From positions 1,054,001 through 1,118,000 of the forward strand of contig OY764867.1 of NCBI GenBank assembly GCA_963668535.1: 64,000 nucleotides of DNA, read 5' to 3'. The stretch comes from F22 sp963668535 (lineage in GTDB: Bacteria > Bacteroidota > Bacteroidia > Bacteroidales > Bacteroidaceae). Position numbers and translations under genes: made by a program. Under the pieces are notes generated by a model that saw only the letters and a program-made list of their open reading frames with translations, did no database searches and was not told the DNA's origin. This document shows positions 43,825 through 55,000 of the stretch, piece by piece. The number at the start of each line of letters is the position of its first letter. Positions within the stretch are counted from its first letter, which is position 1.

Positions 43825-46446
43825 TTAATCTAAAACGACTATATCAACATCTTTGACAACAGTTTGAGCTTTTCCTTCATAACTTGTCTTAACTGTATAC
43901 CCATTTTTATTTGTTCCTTTTGTTACAATAAATGTCGTACGACAATATTCCCCATTTTTGTATCCATATCCATCACCGGCATCTTCATATAAAGTACCAA
44001 TAGCTTGTCCATTCTTATCAAAATTCACGTATAACGTAATCTTTTCTAAAGTTTTCTCATCAGTATATTGCATAACTGGACCTACGGCAAGTGCTGCCCC
44101 TGGACGCAGGAAGGTAGTAGGATTAACCTTAGCCGTGTCCCCTTTCACTAAAGAAAATGGCTTCCAAGCTTCTAGTTGCTTATAATGTTTATCTGTCCAA
44201 TTAGGTTTCACTAAAATATCACCTCCCAACATGAAATAATCATGCTCATTTCTGAAGTCAGCATCTTTTGGATAAGTCATAAAAAGGGGACGCATCACAG
44301 GCAATCCAGTACGACTAGCCATTTCAAATGTTGTATATATATATGGCAATAATCTATAACGACGTTCAAAAGCAATACGTAAAGTTTTTTCTATCTTAGG
44401 TCCAAAAGACCAAGGTTCTTTACGATTATGTCCCTTACCAGTGTGTCCTCTCATAAATGGATAAAAAGGAGATATAGCCATCCATTCTTCAAACAATTCG
44501 GGAGTTGTATCACCTGCATATCCACCTGAATCAGGACCAATAAACGGCTGACCTGATAATCCTATATTAATACACATCGGTGTGGTCATCTTCATATGTG
44601 CTTCTGAAGCAGCAATATCACCTGTCCATGTTGCTGCATAGCGATGCCCACCTAAGTAGTTCGCACGACTAAGCACGAATGGACGTTTATCTGGATTTGC
44701 TTCTTGAATCCCCTTACGAGATGCTTCAACCATCATCATTCCATATACATTATGATATTGGCTATGTGGTCCTGCTGGCAATACCCCATTAACTGTTTGA
44801 TATCCAGCAGGATGCCATGCTCTATCAAGTAAAGTAAACAATGCACCACCACCAAATACAGCAGGTTCATTCATATCATTCCACATGCCATCAATTTCAT
44901 TTGTTGACATAAAGTCTTTACAAAGGCCAGCCCACCATTCTTGTGTCACTGGTTGAGTAAAGTCTGGGAAGGCGCACATACCTGGCCACACGCGCCCTCC
45001 AGCCATATCATCTGGGATATCTGGATTATCGTAATTGACAGGATCTCCATTAAGCATAATTTCGTGAATACCAATTTGCTCATTAGCTTTCTTAGCAAAT
45101 TTGCTAGAAGATATACGAACATAACGTGCCTGAGTTTGCTCTTTATAAGGTACTTCAACAAAACCTCCAGTTTTCTGATTCTTAATGCTATTAAAGAGTT
45201 TCCAGCTTGTTTTATCATTAGATGTCTCAATAGTGTAATCTACTGGAAAATGTATACTATGCCATTCAATACCTATATTTAAGATTTCACTATTAGCTCC
45301 TAAATCTACGATTACAGCTGGATGCTTATCAGAAATATTGCTCAACCAATAAGTTGCATGATCGTTATCTATCATAGCTAGTGGTTGATTCACCTCACTT
45401 TGTGAACTTGTTGCAGAGACTTGCACTGCCAAAGATGTACTTGCGTCTTGGTCTTTCTCTCCTACAACTGGTTTCTTATTAAGAACATATCCTTTATTTG
45501 CAACTAGTTGATCATATACTGAGTACCCCTTATCGACCTTCACACCAGGGTCAATCATATAAACCGTCTTAAAGTGAATACTATGTGCGAAATCATTTAG
45601 ACGTTTAGGATTTGGGAATGTTTTATTGTTAAAAGTAAAGATTCTAAAACCATCCATATAATCAATATCGAACCATATTACATCACATGGTATCTTCTTT
45701 TTGCGGAAAGTTCTCATGATGTCTTTACCCTCTTTTTCACTCATATATGAATAACGACTTTGCTGATATCCTAAAGCCCACTTTGGTGGCAATTGCATAT
45801 GACCAACTAATTCAGCTAAATGATTAACAACATCGGTAGGATTAGCTTCTTCAAAAATATAAACCTTAAATGGATGATTTTCAAAATCCATAGTAATTGC
45901 TCCATCTTTCAATGAAATTTCACCACGAGATGTTGCATCTGCAATCACACCAAATGCTGTTCCATCTGGACGTACACCCATCACAAAAGGCATAGATTGA
46001 TACATGCGCCCCTTGGACCACATATAATTATCATTATTATATAAAGGTACAATAGTACCATTTCTTTTTAAATCACCAGTTTGTTCACCAGTGCCATAAA
46101 AATCAACGCCCTCTAATCCCGAAATTTTTGCACGATAACGCATGGGGACACTGCCATCATTATTTAAACGAGACATGGTCGCATATGGGGTATTTACTGT
46201 TGAAAACACAGGACGTAAAGTCCAATTTTGTGGAATTTCACTAGCCTTATCTAATGTCTTCACTAAAGCAACAGAAGGGACAAAATCTAAGGAATCAAAT
46301 CCAGCAGGCATAAATACCGCCGTTTTTTCAGCTGTTAAATAACTAGTTCCTTTTGTTTGTTTCTTGGTACACGACACAAACAGAAAACTAAGCACAGCAA
46401 TTAAAGCGATACTAATAAAGTTCGCTGGAATAAGTAAATGCTTCAT
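43825..46446 (-). CDS. GH31 glycoside hydrolase with internal F5/8 type C domain
   Basis: An 873-residue predicted lipoprotein (lipobox FVSC, C26), likely on the outer membrane or in the periplasm. Parts: N-terminal GH31 beta-sandwich, first half of the TIM barrel (WALGYQQSRYSYMSEKEG, DVIWFDIDYMDGFR), an inserted F5/8 type C (CBM32-like) domain at about 335-475 (SQSEVNQPLAMIDNDHATYW to IGIHEIMLNG), then the rest of the barrel with nucleophile D524 in WNDMNEP and the likely acid/base Asp in TWTGDIAASE, and C-terminal sandwich domains. GH31 acts on alpha-xylosides or alpha-glucosides. In this locus an alpha-xylosidase or alpha-glucosidase role fits. It has its own promoter. Confidence 0.9.
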   Translation of the reverse strand: MKHLLIPANFISIALIAVLSFLFVSCTKKQTKGTSYLTAEKTAVFMPAGFDSLDFVPSVALVKTLDKASEIPQNWTLRPVFSTVNTPYATMSRLNNDGSVPMRYRAKISGLEGVDFYGTGEQTGDLKRNGTIVPLYNNDNYMWSKGRMYQSMPFVMGVRPDGTAFGVIADATSRGEISLKDGAITMDFENHPFKVYIFEEANPTDVVNHLAELVGHMQLPPKWALGYQQSRYSYMSEKEGKDIMRTFRKKKIPCDVIWFDIDYMDGFRIFTFNNKTFPNPKRLNDFAHSIHFKTVYMIDPGVKVDKGYSVYDQLVANKGYVLNKKPVVGEKDQDASTSLAVQVSATSSQSEVNQPLAMIDNDHATYWLSNISDKHPAVIVDLGANSEILNIGIEWHSIHFPVDYTIETSNDKTSWKLFNSIKNQKTGGFVEVPYKEQTQARYVRISSSKFAKKANEQIGIHEIMLNGDPVNYDNPDIPDDMAGGRVWPGMCAFPDFTQPVTQEWWAGLCKDFMSTNEIDGMWNDMNEPAVFGGGALFTLLDRAWHPAGYQTVNGVLPAGPHSQYHNVYGMMMVEASRKGIQEANPDKRPFVLSRANYLGGHRYAATWTGDIAASEAHMKMTTPMCINIGLSGQPFIGPDSGGYAGDTTPELFEEWMAISPFYPFMRGHTGKGHNRKEPWSFGPKIEKTLRIAFERRYRLLPYIYTTFEMASRTGLPVMRPLFMTYPKDADFRNEHDYFMLGGDILVKPNWTDKHYKQLEAWKPFSLVKGDTAKVNPTTFLRPGAALAVGPVMQYTDEKTLEKITLYVNFDKNGQAIGTLYEDAGDGYGYKNGEYCRTTFIVTKGTNKNGYTVKTSYEGKAQTVVKDVDIVVLD

Positions 46447-46753
46447 AATTATAGGTCAATTAATTGATACGTGGCGAAGATAAAGAGTTATCTACGTATT
46501 GTCAAAAAGTTGATATAAATTCAGCCTAAAAATTTATGCACATGTTTGCAAAGTAAGTATCTTAATATAACTCTCTTCTCAAAAGAAGTAATTCATTAAC
46601 ATACAACCACCACAAATCTCATTCACAACTAAGTGCCAAATAAGATGACACCTATCCATACCTATAAAAAAGTAGCAGTGAAATAAGCTAGAAACACACA
46701 AAATATTTCCATCAAATTCCACTGCTTAAAACAATCTAATTACTATTAAACTA
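46447..46753. other. Intergenic region between GH3 and GH31 genes
   Basis: 307 AT-rich bases that hold the GH31 promoter near the right-hand gene start at 46475-46506. I see no terminator hairpin after the GH3 stop, so read-through from the upstream operon is possible. No gene seen. Confidence 0.6.
46475..46506 (-). promoter_or_regulatory. GH31 gene promoter
   Basis: Minus strand: TTTG (46503-46506), 20-base spacer, TATCTTCG (46475-46482; one mismatch to TAnnTTTG), ending 29 bases before the ATG. Confidence 0.6.
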
Positions 46754-49087
46754 CTACTTACTGATCAATGTTTCACTGTCTATGGTTAACGACTCAACAA
46801 GTAAATCTTTATCTTGACTTGAGCTACCTACCATTATCTGGAATTCACCAGGCTCGACAACATACTCCATCTTCTTATTGTAAAAAGCTAAATCTTTCGG
46901 TTCTACAGTAAACTGCACCGTCTTAGTTTCACCAGGATTAAGTGCAACTCGATAAAATCCTTTAAGTTCTTTTACAGGACGTGATACAGAGCTATACATA
47001 TCCCGTATGTATAATTGAACAATCTCAACTCCAGATCGTTTTCCCGTATTTGTTACGTCTACACTCACATGAACTGGCTCTACTTTTTGCAATTCTTTTT
47101 TATCCATTCTAAAGTTTTTATACGCGTAAGTCGTATAAGACAACCCAAATCCAAAAGGGTATAATGGAGTAGATGGATGCAAAGTATATGGATGAAAATA
47201 CATAGATGGCTTATGATTATAAACCATTAGTTGTTGCCCAACACTACGAGGAATTGTTACTGCCAATTTTGCAGATGGATTAACATCTCCATATAGAATC
47301 TCAGCAATAGCAGTTCCACCTCTCATCCCTGGTTCCCACGCCTCAATTAATGCATCTACGTGAGAAGCAATCCATTCTGTTCCTAATGGACGACCATTGA
47401 CAAGAATTACTACAGTTGGTTTACCAGTAGCAACTAAGCGTTCAATTAATTGATTTTGTAAACCAACTAGCTGAATATCACTTCTGTCTGTATCTTCTCC
47501 ACACGTACGATCTTTCCACCGAAAACGCATCATATACTCTCCAGCTACAACTATGTTCAAATCACATTTTTTAGCAACTTGTACAGCTTTATCAACCTGT
47601 TTCTGATCCATATTACGTGGATCCCATCCTTGATCAACAAACTGATAATTTACATTAGGACAGTGACTGCGCAATCCCTCAAGCACTGTAGTTACATTAT
47701 CAGGATTTTGAGGAGCACTCCAATCACCTAAGAGATTCTGATCATCGGCATTGATCCCTGTTACCAAAACATGTTTGTACCCCTCCTTAGACAAAGGTAA
47801 TAATCCATTATTTTTTAGTAACACAATACTTTGTCTTGAGGCCTCCAAAGCAGTCTTACGATGTTCATCACAAAGACGAATTTCCATGCTTTTTGAAGCG
47901 TCAGCATAAGGATGCTCAAACAGACCTAATTGAAATTTAATTTTTAATATACGTCGTACTGATTCATCTATTCTCTTTTCGCTAATCTTTCCTTCACGAA
48001 CTAATTGAGTGACCAATTCAAGCCATTTAACTCCATGCATATGCATATCCATACCAGCCTGTATAGTTTGATAGAAAGCATCTTTTATGCTGGAAGCTGT
48101 ATGATGCAAATCGTAAAGATGTTCTATGTCCATCCAATCACTCACCACAAATCCTTGGAAGCCCCACTCCTTTCGAAGCACATCTTCCATGAGCCATTCA
48201 TTGCTATGACACGGTATTCCATTAAGCTCATTATGTGCGGTCATAAAGCTACCAACGCCAGCATCTACACAAGCCTTAAAAGGAGGCATGAACAACTCTC
48301 GTAAAGTACGCTCAGAGATATCAGCAGGTGCGCCATTAGTACCATTAACTGATTCACTACCAGCTATAAAATGTTTTGCACAAGCTAAAACATCTTCACC
48401 AGTAGATAATGAACCTTGATAGCCTTTGACTGCCGCGACACCCATCTGAGAAACAAGAAAAGGATCTTCTCCAAACGTCTCACCTACACGTCCCCAACGA
48501 GGATCACGAGCAACTTCAACATTAGGATTAAAAGTCCAATGCATATTCATCGCCCGCATTTCTTTTGCCGTTTCACGTGCAATATGGTAGCACATCAACG
48601 TATCAAAAGAACAAGCCAACCCAATATTAGTTGGATAAACTGTGTTATCAGGAGCATTAGCATTTCCATGAATGGCATCTATCCCAAAAATCACAGGAAT
48701 TTTCAAACGACTATCCATAGCATAATGCTGAATCCTATTGGCTTCTTCCAAAGTAAGCACATGCAGGAACGAACCTATATATCCTTGCTTTATCCACTCA
48801 ATAACATCTTTTTCTTCTACCCCCGGATAGAATGCATTAGCCGTATTATTAGACAATTCTTCTGCATTCATCGTCTGGCTATTAGCCTTCATGTGTTCCA
48901 GACCTACAAACTGATTCATCTGTCCTACTTTTTCCTCCAAAGTCATACGTGGAAGTAAATCCTCTACACGTTCTTCTACAGGACGATTAGCGTCAAGATA
49001 AATAACTTGATTAGAATCTGATTGTTTAGTGCATGAGCAAAGAGATACCATAAAAACAATACTTAAAAAAAAACTAGTTTTCATCAT
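46754..49087 (-). CDS. GH3 family beta-glycosidase (BglX-like)
   Basis: A 777-residue predicted lipoprotein (lipobox SLCSC, C19). GH3 TIM barrel with NVEVARDPRWGRVGETFGEDP, KHF (AKHFIAGS) and nucleophile D317 in VVSDWMD; the second alpha/beta domain has GEYMMRFRWKDRTCGE with the acid/base region; then a C-terminal fibronectin-III-like domain (RSGVEIVQLYIRDM to LAFYNKKMEYVVEPG). It would remove terminal beta-linked glucose, xylose or a related sugar from oligosaccharides. Its ATG shares one base with the stop of the glycan-binding gene (TAATG), so translation is coupled. Confidence 0.94.
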   Translation of the reverse strand: MMKTSFFLSIVFMVSLCSCTKQSDSNQVIYLDANRPVEERVEDLLPRMTLEEKVGQMNQFVGLEHMKANSQTMNAEELSNNTANAFYPGVEEKDVIEWIKQGYIGSFLHVLTLEEANRIQHYAMDSRLKIPVIFGIDAIHGNANAPDNTVYPTNIGLACSFDTLMCYHIARETAKEMRAMNMHWTFNPNVEVARDPRWGRVGETFGEDPFLVSQMGVAAVKGYQGSLSTGEDVLACAKHFIAGSESVNGTNGAPADISERTLRELFMPPFKACVDAGVGSFMTAHNELNGIPCHSNEWLMEDVLRKEWGFQGFVVSDWMDIEHLYDLHHTASSIKDAFYQTIQAGMDMHMHGVKWLELVTQLVREGKISEKRIDESVRRILKIKFQLGLFEHPYADASKSMEIRLCDEHRKTALEASRQSIVLLKNNGLLPLSKEGYKHVLVTGINADDQNLLGDWSAPQNPDNVTTVLEGLRSHCPNVNYQFVDQGWDPRNMDQKQVDKAVQVAKKCDLNIVVAGEYMMRFRWKDRTCGEDTDRSDIQLVGLQNQLIERLVATGKPTVVILVNGRPLGTEWIASHVDALIEAWEPGMRGGTAIAEILYGDVNPSAKLAVTIPRSVGQQLMVYNHKPSMYFHPYTLHPSTPLYPFGFGLSYTTYAYKNFRMDKKELQKVEPVHVSVDVTNTGKRSGVEIVQLYIRDMYSSVSRPVKELKGFYRVALNPGETKTVQFTVEPKDLAFYNKKMEYVVEPGEFQIMVGSSSQDKDLLVESLTIDSETLISK

Positions 49088-50259
49088 TAATTAATAATTG
49101 GTTCAACACGAATATTTGCGAAACTATGGTCTACATTCCAGTCGCCATTCGGTTGAAGAATAATAAACAAATTTGTCCACCCAGCAGTGTACGAACTACA
49201 TAAGGTCGATAAAGGGATAGACACTGTTTCCCATTCTCCATAAGTATTAAAACTTACTTGTGCTGACGGATTCCAAGCATAGCTTCCTCCATTTACCTGA
49301 AAAATATATCCAGCAGAACCCGAATCATAAAAAGGAGTCGCTGATTTAGAAGAGACCTCAAAACTTAATTGATAATTGTTGAAGTTAGCCGCTGCATCTT
49401 CCGTAAGATTAAATCCACCACAAGGTAAATTATTCCATGACCAAGCCGAGAAACTACCTTGTACACGAATAAAGTCTTTATATAACAATTGAGGATCCGC
49501 CGCATTACTACCATCAGTTATATAGTCAGTACCAGCCCATAATCCACAAGCACTTGGATCACTTAAATCCCAAATAATATCCTTAATATTACGATATGGC
49601 ATTGAAAAAGTACCCTGACCATCTACATTTGGATAAGAAACAGTTATTGTTGCATTGTCTGACGCATCTTTTGGAAGGATTATAGCCATATACTCACTAT
49701 TTAGATTAAGAGTATCAAGTGGAAGTACTGCTCCATCCAACGAGAAAGTAGCAGCTTCATTTGTTCCAAATCCATAAAGATCAAAGAACGCTCCCATAAC
49801 TTGAACAGTATCACCAGGCAGCGCAAAGGCATTATACAACCCTTTAACTTTCAATGAAGGAATCTGTACCTTAAAATCACGAGTTGTTGTCCCCAGCTCC
49901 GTAGTATAAGTCAATATATTTGTAACTTCTGTGGGAAGGGTTCTTGGCACTGGTAAATAAGTCGTATCTGCAGTTGCATAGACTTCACTTAAGTCTACCA
50001 TAACATCGTTAAAGTAAATAGACTCAACATGGCTTAAGTTTTCTCCAGAAATCTTAAGCATCTGCTCAAGTGACCCCTCAGACAAAGACACTGTATTATC
50101 TGAGATATCATATATTCCAGAAATAACAGGTGCCCCCTTAGAGGTCATACCATCATCATAATTATCGTTATAAGTGACAACGTCATTGCATGCAGCCAAT
50201 ACTACAGTCGCTAAAACGACTGTAGATAATTTGTATAATGTTTTAATTGATTTCATCAT
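49087..50259 (-). CDS. Surface glycan-binding lipoprotein (SusE-position, IPT/TIG type)
   Basis: A 390-residue lipoprotein (lipobox VLAAC, C24) with two to three N-terminal Ig-like IPT/TIG domains (GAPVISGIYDISDNTVSLSE, LKVKGLYNAFALPGDTVQVM) and a C-terminal aromatic-rich beta-sandwich (GLWAGTDYI, SAWSWNNLPCGGFNL, GWTNLFIILQPNGDW). This layout is like SGBP-B proteins, whose last domain binds xyloglucan or beta-glucan; the ligand here is not proven. Located in the surface glycan uptake complex with SusC and SusD. It sits 17 bases after susD. Confidence 0.83.
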   Translation of the reverse strand: MMKSIKTLYKLSTVVLATVVLAACNDVVTYNDNYDDGMTSKGAPVISGIYDISDNTVSLSEGSLEQMLKISGENLSHVESIYFNDVMVDLSEVYATADTTYLPVPRTLPTEVTNILTYTTELGTTTRDFKVQIPSLKVKGLYNAFALPGDTVQVMGAFFDLYGFGTNEAATFSLDGAVLPLDTLNLNSEYMAIILPKDASDNATITVSYPNVDGQGTFSMPYRNIKDIIWDLSDPSACGLWAGTDYITDGSNAADPQLLYKDFIRVQGSFSAWSWNNLPCGGFNLTEDAAANFNNYQLSFEVSSKSATPFYDSGSAGYIFQVNGGSYAWNPSAQVSFNTYGEWETVSIPLSTLCSSYTAGWTNLFIILQPNGDWNVDHSFANIRVEPIIN

Positions 50260-50276
50260 GTGCTATATATAAATGA

Positions 50277-52046
50277 TTAATTCCATCCAGGATTATTCTC
50301 AGAGATTGCATCGTTTGTTTGTACTTCTGAATTAGGAAGTGGATACAACAAATTACGCGCAGTACGAGATTTATTGACCCCACATTCATCATAACCTCCT
50401 GTAATACTATTCATCACCTGAAGATAGATTCCCCAACGAATTAAATCCCAACGACGGTTACCTTCAAAAGCCAACTCTTTAGCTCTCTCCTCTAGGATTG
50501 TAGAACGCAAAGCCACCTTTGTAGTAATAGCATTGTCTCCACTAGTTACAGCCAATACACTATTATTACGTACACGCAATGTGTTTAATGCTTTAATGGC
50601 TTCAGAACTTACTCCACTTGAAATTTCTGCCATGGCTTCAGCATAAATAAGCACAATATCAGAATAACGAAGCATTGGATAATAAGCATCAGTACGATCA
50701 AGAGTTGGATCTGTTACATCAGCAAATTTTGTTGTAAAAGCCAAACCAGTTGCATCCACATTATATATATAAACATGACCATCATCATAAGGAGCTTCTG
50801 GAGCTTGTACGTATTGACCATTTGTATCATACCCAGTAGCCTTCAAAGTATACTCTGGAGTTTTAGGATAATAACATGCATTATTTCCTTCTTCTTGATA
50901 ATAATACTGGTACTTATGAATAATTCCTTGATTAATACGATAATCATCATGATCAAAAAGGAAATACCAATGTTGACGCTGACCTATCCAAAGTCCTGTT
51001 TGAATAACTCCAGCAGCATTCGGAGTTCCACAAAACCATCTATGAATGCGGTTACCTAACTTTTCATCACCAGACTTGGCATTAATCATAAACATATGTT
51101 CGCCTGTATTGTAATTGTTTCGATCCCATAAAGCATCAAAATCCATCAATTCATAGTGTCCATAATCACCATCCATAACGGCTTTAGCGTAAGCTGCAGC
51201 TTTGGTGTAACAATCAACAGCATCAAAATTTTCATACCCTGCAACAACATCTTTTGTAAAAGTCTTAGACGATGGGTAAGTTAATACTTTGTTCCCTTCA
51301 TTGTCTAGAGTATAAGCTGCACCTGTCTTTACAACGATTTCTGTTCCAGATCCAAGAGCCCCAGATCCCATAGTAGCATATACTTTAGCTAAAAGTCCAG
51401 CAGCAGCCCCAGCTGAAACATGCCCAAGCTCAAAACGACTTTCATCTTTAGTATACATCAAATCTTTTGCGTCTTCCAATAGACGAATAATTTCAGTATA
51501 CACGTCTGGAATAGATTGACGAGGTTGATTATATGCAGCTCCATCATTGACCGTTTTATCAAACAAAGGAATTTCCCCATAAGCTCTTGTCAACATGAAA
51601 TACACAAATGCCTTTTGAAAGTAAATTTCACCTAAAGCATTGTTTTGAAAATCTTCAGTACATTTTGACATCGCCTTAATCTGTTTAATAGCCAAATTAC
51701 AACGATTAATAATACTATACCCACCTGTCCACATGGTATTAGTTTGATCATCACCTTGAAAGTTACCTGCTCCAAGATTACTAAATGCCCAATCTGGCCC
51801 TGACACATAATCGTTGTCTAACTCAAGAACACGTGGAAAGTTATCCCAACGAAACATATCATCACACCATTTATTGTATACACCTGATACCCATAGGCTA
51901 ATAGCCTCGTCTGAATCACCTAGCTGATCAGGTCCTATGGCACTTTTAGGCTTTTCTTCTAATACATCACTACATGAGGTATTTACTACTGCTAGGGGAC
52001 TCAAAAATACAAGCCCTAGTAAGAATATTATATTATGTTTTTTCAT
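50277..52046 (-). CDS. SusD/RagB-family starch-binding-like lipoprotein
   Basis: A 589-residue outer-membrane lipoprotein (lipobox NTSC, C25) that acts as lid and glycan receptor of its SusC partner. The family's N-terminal TPR-like helices and the C-terminal ending (RWDLIRWGIYLQVMN through LLYPLPNSEVQTNDAISENNPGWN) are typical. Lies 18 bases after susC in the same operon. Confidence 0.96.
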   Translation of the reverse strand: MKKHNIIFLLGLVFLSPLAVVNTSCSDVLEEKPKSAIGPDQLGDSDEAISLWVSGVYNKWCDDMFRWDNFPRVLELDNDYVSGPDWAFSNLGAGNFQGDDQTNTMWTGGYSIINRCNLAIKQIKAMSKCTEDFQNNALGEIYFQKAFVYFMLTRAYGEIPLFDKTVNDGAAYNQPRQSIPDVYTEIIRLLEDAKDLMYTKDESRFELGHVSAGAAAGLLAKVYATMGSGALGSGTEIVVKTGAAYTLDNEGNKVLTYPSSKTFTKDVVAGYENFDAVDCYTKAAAYAKAVMDGDYGHYELMDFDALWDRNNYNTGEHMFMINAKSGDEKLGNRIHRWFCGTPNAAGVIQTGLWIGQRQHWYFLFDHDDYRINQGIIHKYQYYYQEEGNNACYYPKTPEYTLKATGYDTNGQYVQAPEAPYDDGHVYIYNVDATGLAFTTKFADVTDPTLDRTDAYYPMLRYSDIVLIYAEAMAEISSGVSSEAIKALNTLRVRNNSVLAVTSGDNAITTKVALRSTILEERAKELAFEGNRRWDLIRWGIYLQVMNSITGGYDECGVNKSRTARNLLYPLPNSEVQTNDAISENNPGWN

Positions 52047-52064
52047 TATGGTCTATTTAAGTTG

Positions 52065-55000
52065 TTAAAATCCTAATTTCACTCCTAGTGAGAACGTGCG
52101 TGCAGCTGGATAGGAATAAATATCAACCCCGCGTCTTGACGAATCAGTACCAAAAGCATTGACATCTGGATCGAACCAACTATAGTCTGTAATGGTAAAT
52201 AAATTCGTTGCACTTGCATAAAGCACCAAATTACTTATATACTCATTGTTGAAATCAAAACGATAAGACACATTAATATTCTTCAATTTAATGTATGATC
52301 CATCTTCCACATAACGATCTGAAATCAACATTGTACGATTATAACCTGAAATCGCTTTAGGCCATTTTGCTTTGTCTGTAGTTGCTGGTGTCCAACGTGA
52401 ATTGTATGCAAATTCTGGGATATTACCAATATTACCCATTTTCACATCCAATAAATTACCATTAAAGACATCATTACCATGTGAACCTTGAAGGAAGAAC
52501 GAGCAAGTCAAATTTTTCCAACGAATAGTATTTGTAATACCATACGTATAGTCAGGATTAGTATCACCAATGATTGTTTTATCAGACTCAGTAAGTTTTG
52601 GATCATCATCCAAGTTTCTATATTTTATTTCACCAATAAGTCCTTTGACAGTTGCATCTGAAGCATTTGTATATAATGGATTAGCACGTACTTCTGCTTC
52701 ATTATCATAAAAACCATCTTCTACATATCCATAAATAGCACCGATTGGGCAACCATTACGTTGAATAAATACATCATCAGCACCATACCAAAGTGTATTT
52801 GCAAATTGATCAGCTTCTAGACCGCCAATTTTATTCTTATTAAATGACAAGTTACCATCTACGCTCCATTTTACAGGAGTGTCACGAAAGACATCAACAT
52901 GAGCAGTCAACTCTAATCCTTCATTAGTCACGTGGCCACTATTAACCATCATATTAGAAAAACCAGTACTACTAGGGATCTTCACTTCTTGAAGCAGATC
53001 TTTCGTTTTCTTATAATAATAATCGGCTGTTAAGGTATATCGATTACTATCAAAGCCTAGATCTATACCAACGTTGTACTGATCAGTTGTTTCCCATTTC
53101 AAATCAGCTGATACTGGTCCTCTCCAACTAACTTCAGAGAAGCCACTACTTGATGATCCACCAAATGGATAATTAGAAACGGATAACAATGGTATAGTAC
53201 GATAGTCGCTAATAGCTTGGTTACCTGTCTGACCGTAACTTACGCGCCATTTTAAATTACTAAAGAGACCTAAATCCTTAATAAATTTTTCTTCACTCAA
53301 ACGCCAAGCAAAAGCGCCAGATAAAAAGTTTGCCCATTTGTTGTTTTCACTAAACTTACTGGAACCATCACGACGATAAGATGTTGTAAATATGTACTTA
53401 TCTTTTAATGTATAATTAACACGTCCTAAGAAAGACAGCAATGCCTGATCAGAAGCCCCACTTTGAAGTTCTCCTGGGTCAAGACCTAAACTCATATCAT
53501 ATGCTTCAGTCAAATCGTTCGGAAAATTTGCTGCTGTCATTGACTTATAACCACTCTTAGCTTTTTCGATAGTAAAACCAGCAACAGCATTGATATGATG
53601 TATCTTATCAAAAGTTTTATCAAAAGTAACCAATGATTCTGCTGTCATACTTTGCCACCAACTATCACTTTGTCCAGCCTTACCATTTACAGGTGACTTA
53701 CCTTCTTGTGTATGTCGATTATAATAAGTTTGGCGACGTTGAGAAGTATAACTAACTCCCACATTCTGACGAAATTTCAAATAAGGTAAGAATTGAATTT
53801 GTGCGTAAGAAGAACTAAAGAAGTTAATTGACTTCAAATTATCTTTTGCTGATTTTACATACTCAGCAGGGTTTGCAGCCAACCAATTCAATTCATCCGA
53901 AGAAGTGGTATCCATATCAGGCGCAAAAGTTGTAGGGAATATAAGTGAACTACGAATCACACCATAATCATATGCACTTGTCTTTGCAAAGTCTGTATCG
54001 CTATTTGTATAGCTCATGTTACTTCCTAACTCCAAAAACTTATTAATCTTACGTCCTAAATTACTACGCAAAGAATAACGTTTCATTCCAGAGTTTTTAA
54101 TAGTACCTGATTGATCAAGATAATTTCCAGAGAAGGCGTACCAGCCCTTATCAGATCCACCAGAAACACTTAAATTGTACTCTTGAGAAAAACCAACTTG
54201 ATAAATCTCATCTTGCCAATCGCTTCCTCCAACAACTTCTTTATTACCATATTCATCGGTATAAATTCCTGGGCTATTGAAATCACTTGGAGATGGGTTA
54301 TACGTACCATTATTATAATTATAAGTCTGATCTGCATTCAAAGAATAACTCCAAGTACCTGAGTAAGGTAATTTTCCATAAGGCGTTCCATAGTAATATG
54401 CACTATTCAAAGTTTCTTCATTAATATATGACGCATATGTACTTGGTTTAAGCATATTTACGCGGTTAGCCACTTTAGAGATAGTAAAACTAGATGAGAA
54501 CTCCACTTTGTCATGACCATGTTCTCCACGTTTTGTTGTAATAAGTACAACACCATTAGCTCCACGTGAACCATAGATAGCTGTAGCTGACGCATCTTTT
54601 AAGACCTCAATTGATTCAATATCATGAGGGTTGATAAAGTTCAAAGCATTGAACGATTGATTATTCCCACTGTTAGCATCACTTGATGGAGTTGAGCCAG
54701 CATCAAATGGCACACCATCAACAATAAATAATGGTTGAGTATTGGTTGAGAAAGAGTTCGCACCACGAATTTGGATACTTACTCCAGCCCCAGGCGCTCC
54801 ATCGTTTTGATTAATCTGCACACCCGCAATCTTACCACTAAGACCTTGACTCAAATCAGAAGGATTACCAGTCATCAGATCCTTACTCTTAATGGAAGCT
54901 ACGGCACCAGACATGTCGCTTTTTTTCATGCTACCGTATCCAACAACTACAACTTCGTCTAGTAACTCAGAATCTTCTGATAAACGAATAGTAAATTCCT

